From contig JAEZWY010000156.1 of NCBI GenBank assembly GCA_023442905.1, positions 1 through 8,502 of the forward strand: a DNA stretch of 8,502 bases, read 5' to 3'. Below the pieces are notes generated by a model. The model saw only the letters and a list, made by a program, of their open reading frames with translations, was not told the origin of the DNA and did not search any database. A program made the position numbers and the translations under genes. This document shows positions 1 through 6,189 of this stretch, piece by piece. The stretch comes from Bacillota bacterium. Its GTDB lineage: Bacteria; Bacillota; Bacilli; Lactobacillales; Aerococcaceae. Position 1 is the first letter of the stretch. Each line of letters opens with the position of its first letter.

Positions 1-2059
1 GCATAATTGGATGCATCAAACGTAAGATATTGTTTATTGTGTAAGCTAGGACTGAGCGAGTAGTTAACTTAGCTGCTTCGTCTTCACCTTGTAAAGTTTC
101 TTTTGCCATTTCGATATACCAGTTACAGAATTCATCCCAAATGAAGTGATATAGTGAACGGCCTGCTTCACCAAATTCGAATTTATCAAAGTTTGCGGTT
201 ACTGAAGCAATGGTTTCATTCAAACGAGTTAAAATCCATTGGTCTTTAATTTCAGTTACATTTGATAAATCAATTTCATTATAAGTTAAATCATCAAGGT
301 TCATGATGGCATAACGAGAAGCATTCCAGATTTTATTAATAAAGTTCCAAGCTGCTTCAAGTTTTTCTTCGTTATAACGGATATCTTGTCCAGGTGTTGA
401 ACCAGTTGCAAGGAACCAACGTAAAGCGTCTGCACCATACTCATTTACAACATCCATCGGGTCAACTCCGTTACCTAATGATTTAGACATCTTACGGCCT
501 TGGCTATCACGGATTAAACCATGGATCAGCACATTCTTGAATGGACGACGACCAGTGAATTCTAAACCTTGGAAAATCATACGGGCAACCCAGAAGAAAA
601 TGATGTCATAGCCTGTTACCAATGTTGAAGTTGGATAGTAGCGTTTAAAGTCTTCTGCGTCTGTATCTGGCCAACCCATTGTTGAAAATGGCCATAAGGC
701 AGATGAGAACCAAGTATCTAATACGTCTGGATCTTGTTCCCAGTTTTCACTATCAGCTGGTGCTTCCATACCTACATACATTTCACCAGTTTCTTTGTGA
801 TACCATGCAGGAATTTGATGTCCCCACCATAATTGACGTGAGATAACCCAATCATGGGCATTTTCCATCCAAGTCTTGAAGGTATTTTCGAAACGTGGTG
901 GGTAGAAATCAACACGGTCATCAGTAGCTTGATTATCTAGAGAATTATCTGCTAATGGACGCATTTTAACAAACCATTGCGTAGATAAACGAGGCTCAAC
1001 AACGACACCAGTACGCTCAGAATGTCCAACTGAATGGACCATTTCTTCTACACGGATTAAGAAACCTTGTTCATCTAAAGCCGCAACAACAGCCTTACGC
1101 GCTTCTTCGCGGGTCATACCAGCAAATTCACCAGCATTTTCATTCATTGTTGCGTCGGCATTCATTACATTGATACGCGGTAAATCATGACGGTTTCCGA
1201 CAGCAAAGTCATTAGGATCATGAGCTGGCGTAATTTTTACAATACCGGTACCAAATTCACGTTCTACGTAATCATCGGCCACGATTGGAATTTCACGACC
1301 AACTAATGGTAAGGTAATGGTTTTACCAACTAAGTGGGTATAACGGTCATCATCCGGGTGAACAGCTACAGCAGTATCCCCAAGCATGGTCTCTGGACGT
1401 GTTGTTGCGATTTCTAGTGACCCTGAACCATCAGTTAGTGGATATGAAAGGTGGTAGAAAGCACCGTTATCATCAGAGTAGATAACTTCCATATCTGACA
1501 AAGCGGTTTGTGCTTTGGGATCCCAGTTGATGATATACTCACCACGATAAATTAAATCTTTATTGTACAAATCAACAAAGACTTTACGTACAGCCTCACT
1601 TAGACCGTCATCTAAAGTAAAACGTTCGCGTGAATAATCAACAGAGATACCCATTTTACCCCATTGTTGACGGATTGTTTCAGCGTATTCTTCTTTCCAA
1701 TCCCAAACTTGGTCAATAAATTTTTCACGACCAAGATCGTAGCGAGAAATACCCTCTTCAGCTAATTTCGCTTCAACCTTTGCTTGTGTCGCGATACCTG
1801 CATGGTCCATACCTGGTAACCATAGCGTGTCATAACCTTGCATACGTTTTTGGCGGATAGACATATCTTGTAGCGTAACATCCCAAGCGTGACCTAAATG
1901 TAATTTACCTGTTACGTTTGGAGGTGGGATAACGATAGAATACGGCTCAGCAGTTCTATCCCCATTAGGTTCAAATACACCAGACGCTACCCATTTATCA
2001 TAGCGACCTTCTTCAACCGCATTCGGTTGGTATTTAGTAGACATATTAGTCTCTTTCAT
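1..2059 (-). CDS. valS: Valyl-tRNA synthetase, N-terminal 686 codons (3' end outside window)
   Basis: Class Ia aminoacyl-tRNA synthetase that charges tRNA-Val with valine in the cytoplasm. The frame is open from the ATG at 2059-2057 to the window edge. Visible landmarks are PPPNVTGKLHLGH (HIGH signature HLGH, residues 54-57), the editing-domain motifs TTRPETMLGD and GTGIVKITPAHDPNDF, DTWFSSALWPFSTMGWP, and the KMSKS loop (residues 523-527, bases 479-493). About 200 C-terminal residues, including the usual coiled-coil arm, lie beyond base 1. The start is chosen because GAGGG sits 8 nt upstream; an in-frame ATG at 2044 (MSTKYQPN) is an alternative. Expression is controlled by the T-box leader directly upstream. 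No frameshift or missing catalytic motif was seen. Confidence 0.97.
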   Translation of the reverse strand, partial: MKETNMSTKYQPNAVEEGRYDKWVASGVFEPNGDRTAEPYSIVIPPPNVTGKLHLGHAWDVTLQDMSIRQKRMQGYDTLWLPGMDHAGIATQAKVEAKLAEEGISRYDLGREKFIDQVWDWKEEYAETIRQQWGKMGISVDYSRERFTLDDGLSEAVRKVFVDLYNKDLIYRGEYIINWDPKAQTALSDMEVIYSDDNGAFYHLSYPLTDGSGSLEIATTRPETMLGDTAVAVHPDDDRYTHLVGKTITLPLVGREIPIVADDYVEREFGTGIVKITPAHDPNDFAVGNRHDLPRINVMNADATMNENAGEFAGMTREEARKAVVAALDEQGFLIRVEEMVHSVGHSERTGVVVEPRLSTQWFVKMRPLADNSLDNQATDDRVDFYPPRFENTFKTWMENAHDWVISRQLWWGHQIPAWYHKETGEMYVGMEAPADSENWEQDPDVLDTWFSSALWPFSTMGWPDTDAEDFKRYYPTSTLVTGYDIIFFWVARMIFQGLEFTGRRPFKNVLIHGLIRDSQGRKMSKSLGNGVDPMDVVNEYGADALRWFLATGSTPGQDIRYNEEKLEAAWNFINKIWNASRYAIMNLDDLTYNEIDLSNVTEIKDQWILTRLNETIASVTANFDKFEFGEAGRSLYHFIWDEFCNWYIEMAKETLQGEDEAAKLTTRSVLAYTINNILRLMHPIM

Positions 2060-2094
2060 GAAAGCTTCCCTCTTTCTTATATTTCTATTTTTGG

Positions 2095-2150
2095 CAAAAT
2101 AAAAGCCCTATACTATAAAAATCTATGACTAGATTATTATAGTATAGGGC
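2095..2150 (-). terminator. T-box-controlled intrinsic terminator upstream of valS
   Basis: On the minus strand GCCCTATACTATAA (2150-2137) pairs with TTATAGTATAGGGC (2118-2105), leaving a 18-nt apical segment, and is followed by a T-rich run. It lies directly after the T-box sequence, so it is the OFF state of the switch. The 14-bp stem is perfect. Confidence 0.92.
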
Positions 2151-2342
2151 GCAAATTTCATTGCTCGGTACCACCTACATTTTTACTTCATTGTAAGGAC
2201 ATGATAACGGTTTGTACCGAAGTAACGCGACATTTTGCCTACCATGCAACCATTATTGACTGTCTTACCTGTTCACACCAACCACAAGCTCGCTTAAAGA
2301 CAAAAACAATAAACCTCACAGTAATTACTTAAATTATTTGCA
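2105..2342 (-). promoter_or_regulatory. T-box riboswitch leader of valS (valine specifier GUC)
   Basis: This RNA leader senses uncharged tRNA-Val and switches between antitermination and termination. On the minus strand Stem I can be drawn: AGUA at 2329-2326, then UACUGUG (2323-2317) with CAUGGUA (2246-2240), UUAUUG (2312-2307) with CAAUAA (2258-2253), and UGUCUU (2302-2297) with AAGACA (2266-2261). The AGCGAG/GGTTGGTG distal-loop motif follows. The specifier loop reads AAAAUGUCGCG, with GUC at 2231-2229. Stem III is UUACUUC (2225-2219) with GAAGUAA (2189-2183). The T-box AGGTGGTACCGAGC is at 2176-2163; its UGGU matches an ACCA tRNA 3' end. The intrinsic terminator follows. The pairings were made by eye. 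Confidence 0.93.
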
Positions 2343-2348
2343 TAGCCA

Positions 2349-2377
2349 ATAATAGCACGGAAAAAAATAGAAAGCAA
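2349..2377 (-). promoter_or_regulatory. Promoter of the valS T-box leader
   Basis: On the minus strand TTGCTT (2377-2372), a 17-bp spacer and TATTAT (2354-2349) give a good sigma-A-type promoter. The expected start near 2342 lies just upstream of T-box Stem I, as it should. The -35 element is only about 15 bp from the hairpin element at 2393-2484. Confidence 0.75.
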
Positions 2378-2392
2378 GAATAGGATGTGAGA

Positions 2393-2484
2393 CAGGGCGT
2401 TTAGACAGGAGACGATGGAAGAATTGTGCCGTGTCACACAAAGTGTGAAACAAACTATTCTGAAGCGGACACCTGTCTGCCCTG
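2393..2484. repeat. Hairpin-forming repeat element, copy 1
   Basis: This long imperfect hairpin contains the 77-bp direct repeat unit 2414-2490, of which copy 2 is at 2694-2770 with three differences. Pairings from outside inward are CAGGGC (2393-2398) with GCCCTG (2479-2484), AGACAGG (2403-2409) with CCTGTCT (2472-2478), and GAATTGT (2421-2427) with ACTATTC (2454-2460), which has one T-T mismatch. The tip is TCACAC-aaa-GTGTGA (2434-2448). The outer 13 bp occur only in this copy. The strand on which it works is unknown. I do not recognise a known riboswitch or insertion sequence. It may be a structured RNA or a small palindromic mobile element. Confidence 0.8.
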
Positions 2485-2491
2485 GCGAGCT

Positions 2492-2596
2492 CAACTTCAA
2501 AGGGTGCGAGGGGCGACGCTGAGAAAAGAACCGTTGGAAGATTAGTGCAGTAAATGACGCAGTCAGTTACAAACTAAGCTAAAATGAAGTTGCGTC
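2492..2596. repeat. Diverged third copy of the hairpin element
   Basis: The core 2533-2590 can be aligned with copies 1 and 2 (ttggaagattagtgcagt against atggaagaatagtgccgt, then acaaacta and tgaag). The sequence is far diverged but the fold is kept: TTAGT (2542-2546) with ACTAA (2573-2577), an internal loop gca/aa, then a tip GTAA-a-TGAC-gca-GTCA-g-TTAC (2550-2570). An outer perfect 8-bp pairing CAACTTCA (2492-2499) with TGAAGTTG (2585-2592) is available. An alternative outer pairing is GACGC (2515-2519) with GCGTC (2592-2596). The paired bases differ from those of copies 1 and 2 while pairing is preserved. Confidence 0.6.
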
Positions 2597-2619
2597 TAAT
2601 TATTCTGCTCAATTATAGA
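2590..2619 (+). promoter_or_regulatory. Weak candidate promoter for the tsaB operon
   Basis: TTGCGT (2590-2595), an 18-bp spacer and TATAGA (2614-2619) form the only spaced hexamer pair I find upstream of tsaB that leaves room for a leader. If used, the leader would be about 220 nt and would carry the 2657-2690 hairpin and repeat copy 2. The match to consensus is modest. Confidence 0.25.
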
Positions 2620-2656
2620 TGCAAGCGCTAATGTTAATTAAGCAATCCTGCGCATT

Positions 2657-2690
2657 TAAGCGAGTATATGCTAAAGCACCGACTCGCTTA
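2657..2690. repeat. Perfect 9-bp inverted repeat (hairpin) before copy 2
   Basis: TAAGCGAGT (2657-2665) is the exact reverse complement of ACTCGCTTA (2682-2690), with a 16-nt loop. It lies four bases before repeat copy 2. There is no T-run after it on the plus strand, so it is not an ordinary plus-strand terminator. Its role is unknown; it may be part of the same structured array. Confidence 0.65.
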
Positions 2691-2693
2691 TAA

Positions 2694-2770
2694 GATGGAA
2701 GAATAGTGCCGTATCACACAAAGTGTGAAACAAACTATTCTGAAGCGGACACCTGTCTGTCCTGGCGAGC
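2694..2770. repeat. Hairpin-forming repeat element, copy 2
   Basis: A 77-bp direct repeat of 2414-2490 with three substitutions, at 2705, 2713 and 2760. The mid stem is perfect here: GAATAGT (2701-2707) with ACTATTC (2734-2740). The tip TCACAC-aaa-GTGTGA (2714-2728) is identical. The outer 13-bp stem of copy 1 has no partner upstream of this copy. The copy ends 73 bp before the tsaB start codon, so it would be in the 5' leader of any tsaB transcript that starts upstream of it. Confidence 0.85.
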
Positions 2771-2843
2771 CCGACGTTAAAAAAGGTACGAGTCCTATCG
2801 TTAAATTGATCTATGTCGTATTTAGTCTAGATAAGGTGGTTAT

Positions 2844-3602
2844 ATGAAAACATTAGCAATTGATACATCAACACAAGCTTTAAGTGTCGCCCTACGTGAT
2901 GGGGACCAGGTTGTCACAGAAACGACCACCAACACTAAAATTAAACATTCAACCCAATTGCTACCACTAATTGATAGTATGTTCAAGTTAGTCAATTGGC
3001 AACCTAACGACTTGGAGGGCATTATCGTAACGGAAGGTCCGGGTTCTTATACAGGATTGCGGATTGGGGTAACAGCAGCAAAAACCTTAGCAAATACCCT
3101 AAGTATTCCTTTATTCACCTTACCAACTTTGATGGCTTTAGCAGGTAATGTCCAGGTAACAACTGGTTCAAGCCTAGTCATCCCTTTCATTGATGCCAGA
3201 AGAAAAACAGCTTTTGCGACCGTTTACCTAAAAGAAGGCTATACATTTAAGCCATTATTCACCACATCGCACGGTTTATTTACCGACTTTTTGGACCAAG
3301 TTGTAGTATATCTTGCTGAACATAAAGACTTACAAGGCTTACCGTTAAATTTTGTGAGTCCAGATATTGAAGCTTTCCGTCCAGATATTGAAGCTAAATT
3401 TGGTGGCGAAGCCATTATTTTCCCAAGTGAATCAGGTTTGATTCATGCTGGCCACCTAGGTGCATTACCACTAAGACAAGTGGATGTAGATACCTTTATT
3501 CCAGACTATGCAAAATTATCGGAAGCTGAAGAAAACTGGTTCGCTCAAAATCCTGAGGAGGCTAAGGCAGATGAAGGCATGTACGTGGAGAGAACAAATT
3601 AA
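2844..3602 (+). CDS. tsaB: tRNA t6A37 threonylcarbamoyltransferase complex subunit TsaB
   Basis: TsaB (YeaZ/YdiC family) is the dimerisation partner of TsaD in the bacterial complex that transfers the threonylcarbamoyl group to A37 of ANN-decoding tRNAs. The 252 residues fit the family, with a slightly long C-terminus. The N-terminus MKTLAIDTSTQALSVAL and the signature GPGSYTGLRIG (residues 65-75) are diagnostic of the ASKHA-fold subunit. The start is supported by AAGG 7 nt upstream and by the canonical N-terminal strand. It is the first gene of a plus-strand operon with two rimI-type genes and tsaD. Its last 32 bases overlap the preferred start of the next gene, and its 3' end holds the Shine-Dalgarno sequence for that gene. 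Confidence 0.95.
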   Translation: MKTLAIDTSTQALSVALRDGDQVVTETTTNTKIKHSTQLLPLIDSMFKLVNWQPNDLEGIIVTEGPGSYTGLRIGVTAAKTLANTLSIPLFTLPTLMALAGNVQVTTGSSLVIPFIDARRKTAFATVYLKEGYTFKPLFTTSHGLFTDFLDQVVVYLAEHKDLQGLPLNFVSPDIEAFRPDIEAKFGGEAIIFPSESGLIHAGHLGALPLRQVDVDTFIPDYAKLSEAEENWFAQNPEEAKADEGMYVERTN

Positions 3603-4194
3603 AGCATTTTTCAAAAATTTTAATCGACAGGTGTTATTTACCATGAAGAAATCCCTAGTAGCTGATTTAACATTAGACAAACAATCAATCGCCTTACCAG
3701 ATGGACAATCTATCTTTTTTGTTATGCAAGATACGACAGTAATTCATCAAATGGTTGATGTTGAATATCGCGCTTACCATCAAGTCGTTTCTTGGACAGC
3801 ACGCGACTTCTTGTATGATATGACCCAAAATCCTAATACCTATTACATCCAAGCCTTCTTAGGTGAAGAATTAGTAGGCTTTATTGGCTGTCGTCGTGAC
3901 CGGACGGATGTCCATATTTCAAACTTAGTCGTAAATCCAGATTACCAATCTATCGGCATCGGGTCTGCCTTACTGGACCGAGCTATCGACTGTGCTAAAC
4001 AACTGGACCGAAATGCTATGACATTAGAAGTACGGGCATCAAACCATGGCGCACAACGCTTTTATCAACGTTTCGGCTTTTACGAAAGTGATACCAAAGA
4101 GAACTACTACTCTGATAATGACGAGGACGCCTACGAAATGCGGTTAGCTCCCCTAATTAATGTAGAGCAAATCGAAGTCGTCGAAGGGGTGTAA
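3571..4194 (+). CDS. rimI: RimI-type ribosomal protein/N-terminal alanine acetyltransferase (first copy)
   Basis: A GNAT-fold acetyltransferase. RimI of E. coli acetylates the N-terminal alanine of ribosomal protein S18; the target of this protein is inferred. It shows the acetyl-CoA loop Q-S-I-G-I-G (residues 126-131 from this start), the TLEVRASN strand carrying the usual glutamate, and RFYQRFGF near the C-terminus. The ATG at 3571 is preferred because GAGGAGG lies 9 nt upstream inside tsaB and because the extra N-terminus (WREQIKAFFKNF) resembles basic N-terminal extensions I recall in RimI of Lactobacillales. A start at 3643 (MKKSLVADL) is the main alternative. Length is 207 aa against about 150 for minimal RimI. 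The overlap with tsaB suggests translational coupling. Confidence 0.88.
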   Translation: MKACTWREQIKAFFKNFNRQVLFTMKKSLVADLTLDKQSIALPDGQSIFFVMQDTTVIHQMVDVEYRAYHQVVSWTARDFLYDMTQNPNTYYIQAFLGEELVGFIGCRRDRTDVHISNLVVNPDYQSIGIGSALLDRAIDCAKQLDRNAMTLEVRASNHGAQRFYQRFGFYESDTKENYYSDNDEDAYEMRLAPLINVEQIEVVEGV

Positions 4195-4197
4195 CCC

Positions 4198-4692
4198 GTG
4201 CAAATCGACCATCTAGACCATCAGTGGGCTAAAACTCAAGACCCTAAAGCCTTAGGCAAAATGGCTACCGATATCCACGCTAGCTTACACCAAGCCTTTT
4301 CAACGGATTTATCTTGGTCTGCAAATGCCATTGATGCCAGTCTCAATAATCCATACCATCATTTCTTTATTATGCGCGATCCAGCAAACTTAGAGATTGT
4401 TGGACTAGCGCATTTTCAATTGATTTTTGATGAGGTCGAGCTCTTCAATATTGCCGTCTTGCCTGACTACCGTAGACAAGGGCTTAGCTACCGGATGCTT
4501 GAAGAGGCATTGCTATATTTTGCACAAAACAAGGGAAAAATAGTGACCCTTGAAGTCCGCAGTCGTAATCAAGCTGCTCGGCGACTATATGAAAAACTAG
4601 CCTTCAAACAAATTGCTAGTCGTCCCAACTATTATCCTGTAGACTTAGACGACGCTATTATTTATCAACGAAACTTAGAGGAAAAAAACTAA
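4198..4692 (+). CDS. rimI: RimI-type GNAT acetyltransferase (second copy)
   Basis: A 164-aa GNAT acetyltransferase starting with GTG, 3 bases after the stop of the first copy; GAAGGGG about 8 nt upstream serves as ribosome binding site. It keeps the GNAT order: LFNIAVLPDYRRQGLS (acetyl-CoA loop, R92 to S97), TLEVRSRNQAARRLYEKLAF, then a Y-rich tail (RPNYYPVDLDDAI). Two positions depart from the usual pattern: the last loop residue is Ser instead of Gly/Ala, and LGF is LAF. It is clearly diverged from its neighbour, so it probably has a different substrate or role rather than being a recent duplicate. The gene symbol is by family; a precise substrate cannot be assigned. Confidence 0.85.
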   Translation: MQIDHLDHQWAKTQDPKALGKMATDIHASLHQAFSTDLSWSANAIDASLNNPYHHFFIMRDPANLEIVGLAHFQLIFDEVELFNIAVLPDYRRQGLSYRMLEEALLYFAQNKGKIVTLEVRSRNQAARRLYEKLAFKQIASRPNYYPVDLDDAIIYQRNLEEKN

Positions 4693-4720
4693 ATAACAAA
4701 TTGAAAGGAGCCATTTCGCT

Positions 4721-5731
4721 ATGGCAACAATATTAGCAATCGAATCTTCTTGTGATGAAACATCCGCTGCTATCGTCCAAAACGGGACAGATATGCGGTC
4801 TAATGTTGTCGCAAGTCAAATTAAGAGTCATATGCGGTTTGGCGGTGTAGTACCTGAAATCGCTAGCCGTCATCATGTAGAACAAATTACCCAAATCATC
4901 GACCTAGCTATGATTGAAGGTAACGCTACTTGGGAAGATGTGGACGCTGTCGCAGTAACCCAAGGACCTGGACTAGTCGGTTCGTTATTAATCGGGGTTA
5001 CGGCAGCCAAAACTTTGGCTTTTGCTCATCAAAAACCTTTAATCGGGGTTAATCATATGGCTGGTCATATATACGCTAACCAACTGATCGCGCCAATGGA
5101 TTATCCATTGTTGGCATTAGTTGTATCCGGTGGTCATACTGAACTAGTGATTATGCGCGGAGAAAATGATTTTGAAACAATTGGTGATACGCGTGATGAT
5201 GCCGTAGGAGAAGCTTACGATAAAATCGGCCGTGTCATCGGAGTGCCTTATCCAGGTGGGAAAATCATTGACCAAATGGCTCATGAAGGGGAAGATGTTT
5301 ATCAATATCCGCGAGCTATGAAGGGTGAAGATACATTAGATTTTTCTTTTTCAGGCTTAAAATCTGCTGTAATCAATCATATGCATAATGCCAAACAAAA
5401 AAATGAAACGCTTGATATGAACAATGTAGCAGCTTCATTCCAAGCAGCAGCGCTTGATCAATTAGTGGGTCGGACAATTGCTGCCTTAGACCAATACCCA
5501 GAAATCAACCACTTACTAGTTGCAGGTGGTGTAGCAGCTAACAAGGGCTTACGTAGCCAATTAACCGCTGCAGTTGAAGAATTAGATCGACCAGTTACCT
5601 TACAGTTCCCGCCATTAAGCCTTTGCGGTGACAATGCGGCGATGATAGGTGCAGCAGCAGAGTCTTTATACCAAACACAGCAATTTGCTTCTTTAGCTTT
5701 AGACGCTAAACCAGGTATGAGCTTATCATAG
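4721..5731 (+). CDS. tsaD: tRNA N6-adenosine threonylcarbamoyltransferase TsaD
   Basis: The catalytic subunit of the t6A37 tRNA-modification complex; it moves the threonylcarbamoyl group from threonylcarbamoyl-AMP to A37 with TsaB and TsaE. The 336 residues match the family. Visible motifs are ESSCDET (8-14), VVPEIASRHHVE, the metal ligands H112 and H116 in NHMAGHIYA, VSGGHTELV, and D304 in LCGDNAAMIGAAA. AAAGGAG lies about 11 nt before the ATG. A 28-bp gap separates it from the second rimI, so the four genes tsaB-rimI-rimI-tsaD probably form one transcript. No hairpin with a T-run follows its stop codon, so read-through into the next small gene is possible. Confidence 0.97.
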   Translation: MATILAIESSCDETSAAIVQNGTDMRSNVVASQIKSHMRFGGVVPEIASRHHVEQITQIIDLAMIEGNATWEDVDAVAVTQGPGLVGSLLIGVTAAKTLAFAHQKPLIGVNHMAGHIYANQLIAPMDYPLLALVVSGGHTELVIMRGENDFETIGDTRDDAVGEAYDKIGRVIGVPYPGGKIIDQMAHEGEDVYQYPRAMKGEDTLDFSFSGLKSAVINHMHNAKQKNETLDMNNVAASFQAAALDQLVGRTIAALDQYPEINHLLVAGGVAANKGLRSQLTAAVEELDRPVTLQFPPLSLCGDNAAMIGAAAESLYQTQQFASLALDAKPGMSLS

Positions 5732-5741
5732 GTAAAATATT

Positions 5742-5769
5742 TTGAAGCGAGGCAAGTTTTCTTTATAAT
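5742..5769 (+). promoter_or_regulatory. Promoter of the small membrane protein gene
   Basis: TTGAAG (5742-5747), a 16-bp spacer and a perfect TATAAT (5764-5769) lie just after the tsaD stop codon and 45 bp before the ATG at 5814. The gene can therefore be expressed separately from the tsa operon. Confidence 0.7.
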
Positions 5770-5813
5770 AGAGAGAATTTATAACTGAATGAGAAAGAGA
5801 AGGCGGTGGGGTA

Positions 5814-6032
5814 ATGTTTAATAAAAGAAAAACAAATACGCAAGATAAACATGAAGACCGATATCGTCTAGAACAACTTTCAGCGCGACAACGACGAAAA
5901 GAACGGTTTAAAGAACAACCTGATCGGATTCGTGATAATCCTGGTGATACTTTCGTGGATATCATTATCTTTCTTCTGATTATTGCTGTAATAACCGGAT
6001 TGGTCTTTCTATACTGGGCTTTTAGCCTGTAG
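5814..6032 (+). CDS. Small single-span membrane protein, unknown function
   Basis: A 72-aa protein. Residues 1-47 are strongly charged (many Lys, Arg, Glu, Asp and Gln; RQRRKERFKEQPDR), and residues 48-72 form one hydrophobic segment ending at the C-terminus (FVDIIIFLLIIAVITGLVF onward). This looks like a tail-anchored or N-in single-pass protein with a cytoplasmic basic domain. AAGGCGGTGGGG lies just before the ATG. The gene has a consensus-like promoter (5742-5769) and a terminator (6066-6091), so it is probably a real monocistronic gene. I do not recognise the family and assign no function. Confidence 0.75.
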   Translation: MFNKRKTNTQDKHEDRYRLEQLSARQRRKERFKEQPDRIRDNPGDTFVDIIIFLLIIAVITGLVFLYWAFSL

Positions 6033-6065
6033 AAAGCGACTATATATTAGCTAAGACGACTAAAT

Positions 6066-6091
6066 AAAAAGCACAGAAATGTGCTTTTTTT
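6066..6091 (+). terminator. Intrinsic terminator after the small membrane protein gene
   Basis: AAAAAGCACA-gaaa-TGTGCTTTTT is followed by more T residues: a perfect 10-bp stem with a GAAA tetraloop. It starts 33 bp after the stop codon at 6032. The A-run on the 5' side means it could also act on the minus strand. Confidence 0.9.
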
Positions 6092-6137
6092 GGTAAAAAC
6101 CCTGTAGAGAAAGCGATCAAAAGGGCATATGTTAGGA

Positions 6138-6155
6138 ATGTGAAATATTTCACTT
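6138..6155. promoter_or_regulatory. Palindromic operator, Rex- or Crp/Fnr (ArcR)-like
   Basis: GTGAAATATTTCAC (6140-6153) is a perfect 14-bp palindrome. The surrounding 18 bases, 6138-6155, match the Rex operator consensus TTGTGAA-N4-TTCACAA at all but three outer positions. The site also resembles the Crp/Fnr-type ArcR site TGTGA-N6-TCACA. It abuts the -35 element of the promoter at 6154-6183, with its centre about 43 bp before the expected start. That is compatible with repression by Rex or with class II activation by a Crp/Fnr protein. The regulator is inferred. Confidence 0.6.
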
Positions 6156-6183
6156 GTAAAACACCCTAGCTAGCAATTACAAT
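6154..6183 (+). promoter_or_regulatory. Promoter of the candidate small RNA
   Basis: TTGTAA (6154-6159), an 18-bp spacer and TACAAT (6178-6183) point rightward with an expected start near 6190. No protein gene lies downstream on this strand before two intrinsic terminators. Confidence 0.6.
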
Positions 6184-6189
6184 TTAATT

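Noticed and set aside
2294..2500. Minus-strand 68-codon frame overlapping the T-box leader
   Set aside because: It covers the valS promoter, Stem I and repeat copy 1, has no ribosome binding site and odd composition; the RNA and repeat explain the sequence.
2414..2770. CRISPR array
   Set aside because: Only two near-identical long units with a non-spacer-like interval; the units are hairpins of 77 bp, not short repeats with regular spacers.
2806..2833. TTGATC-16-TAGATA as tsaB promoter
   Set aside because: The transcript would begin within the ribosome binding site of tsaB, leaving no usable leader.
5726..5965. Minus-strand 79-codon frame opposite the small membrane protein
   Set aside because: Arg/Ser/Cys-rich shadow of the plus-strand gene, which has promoter, ribosome binding site and terminator.
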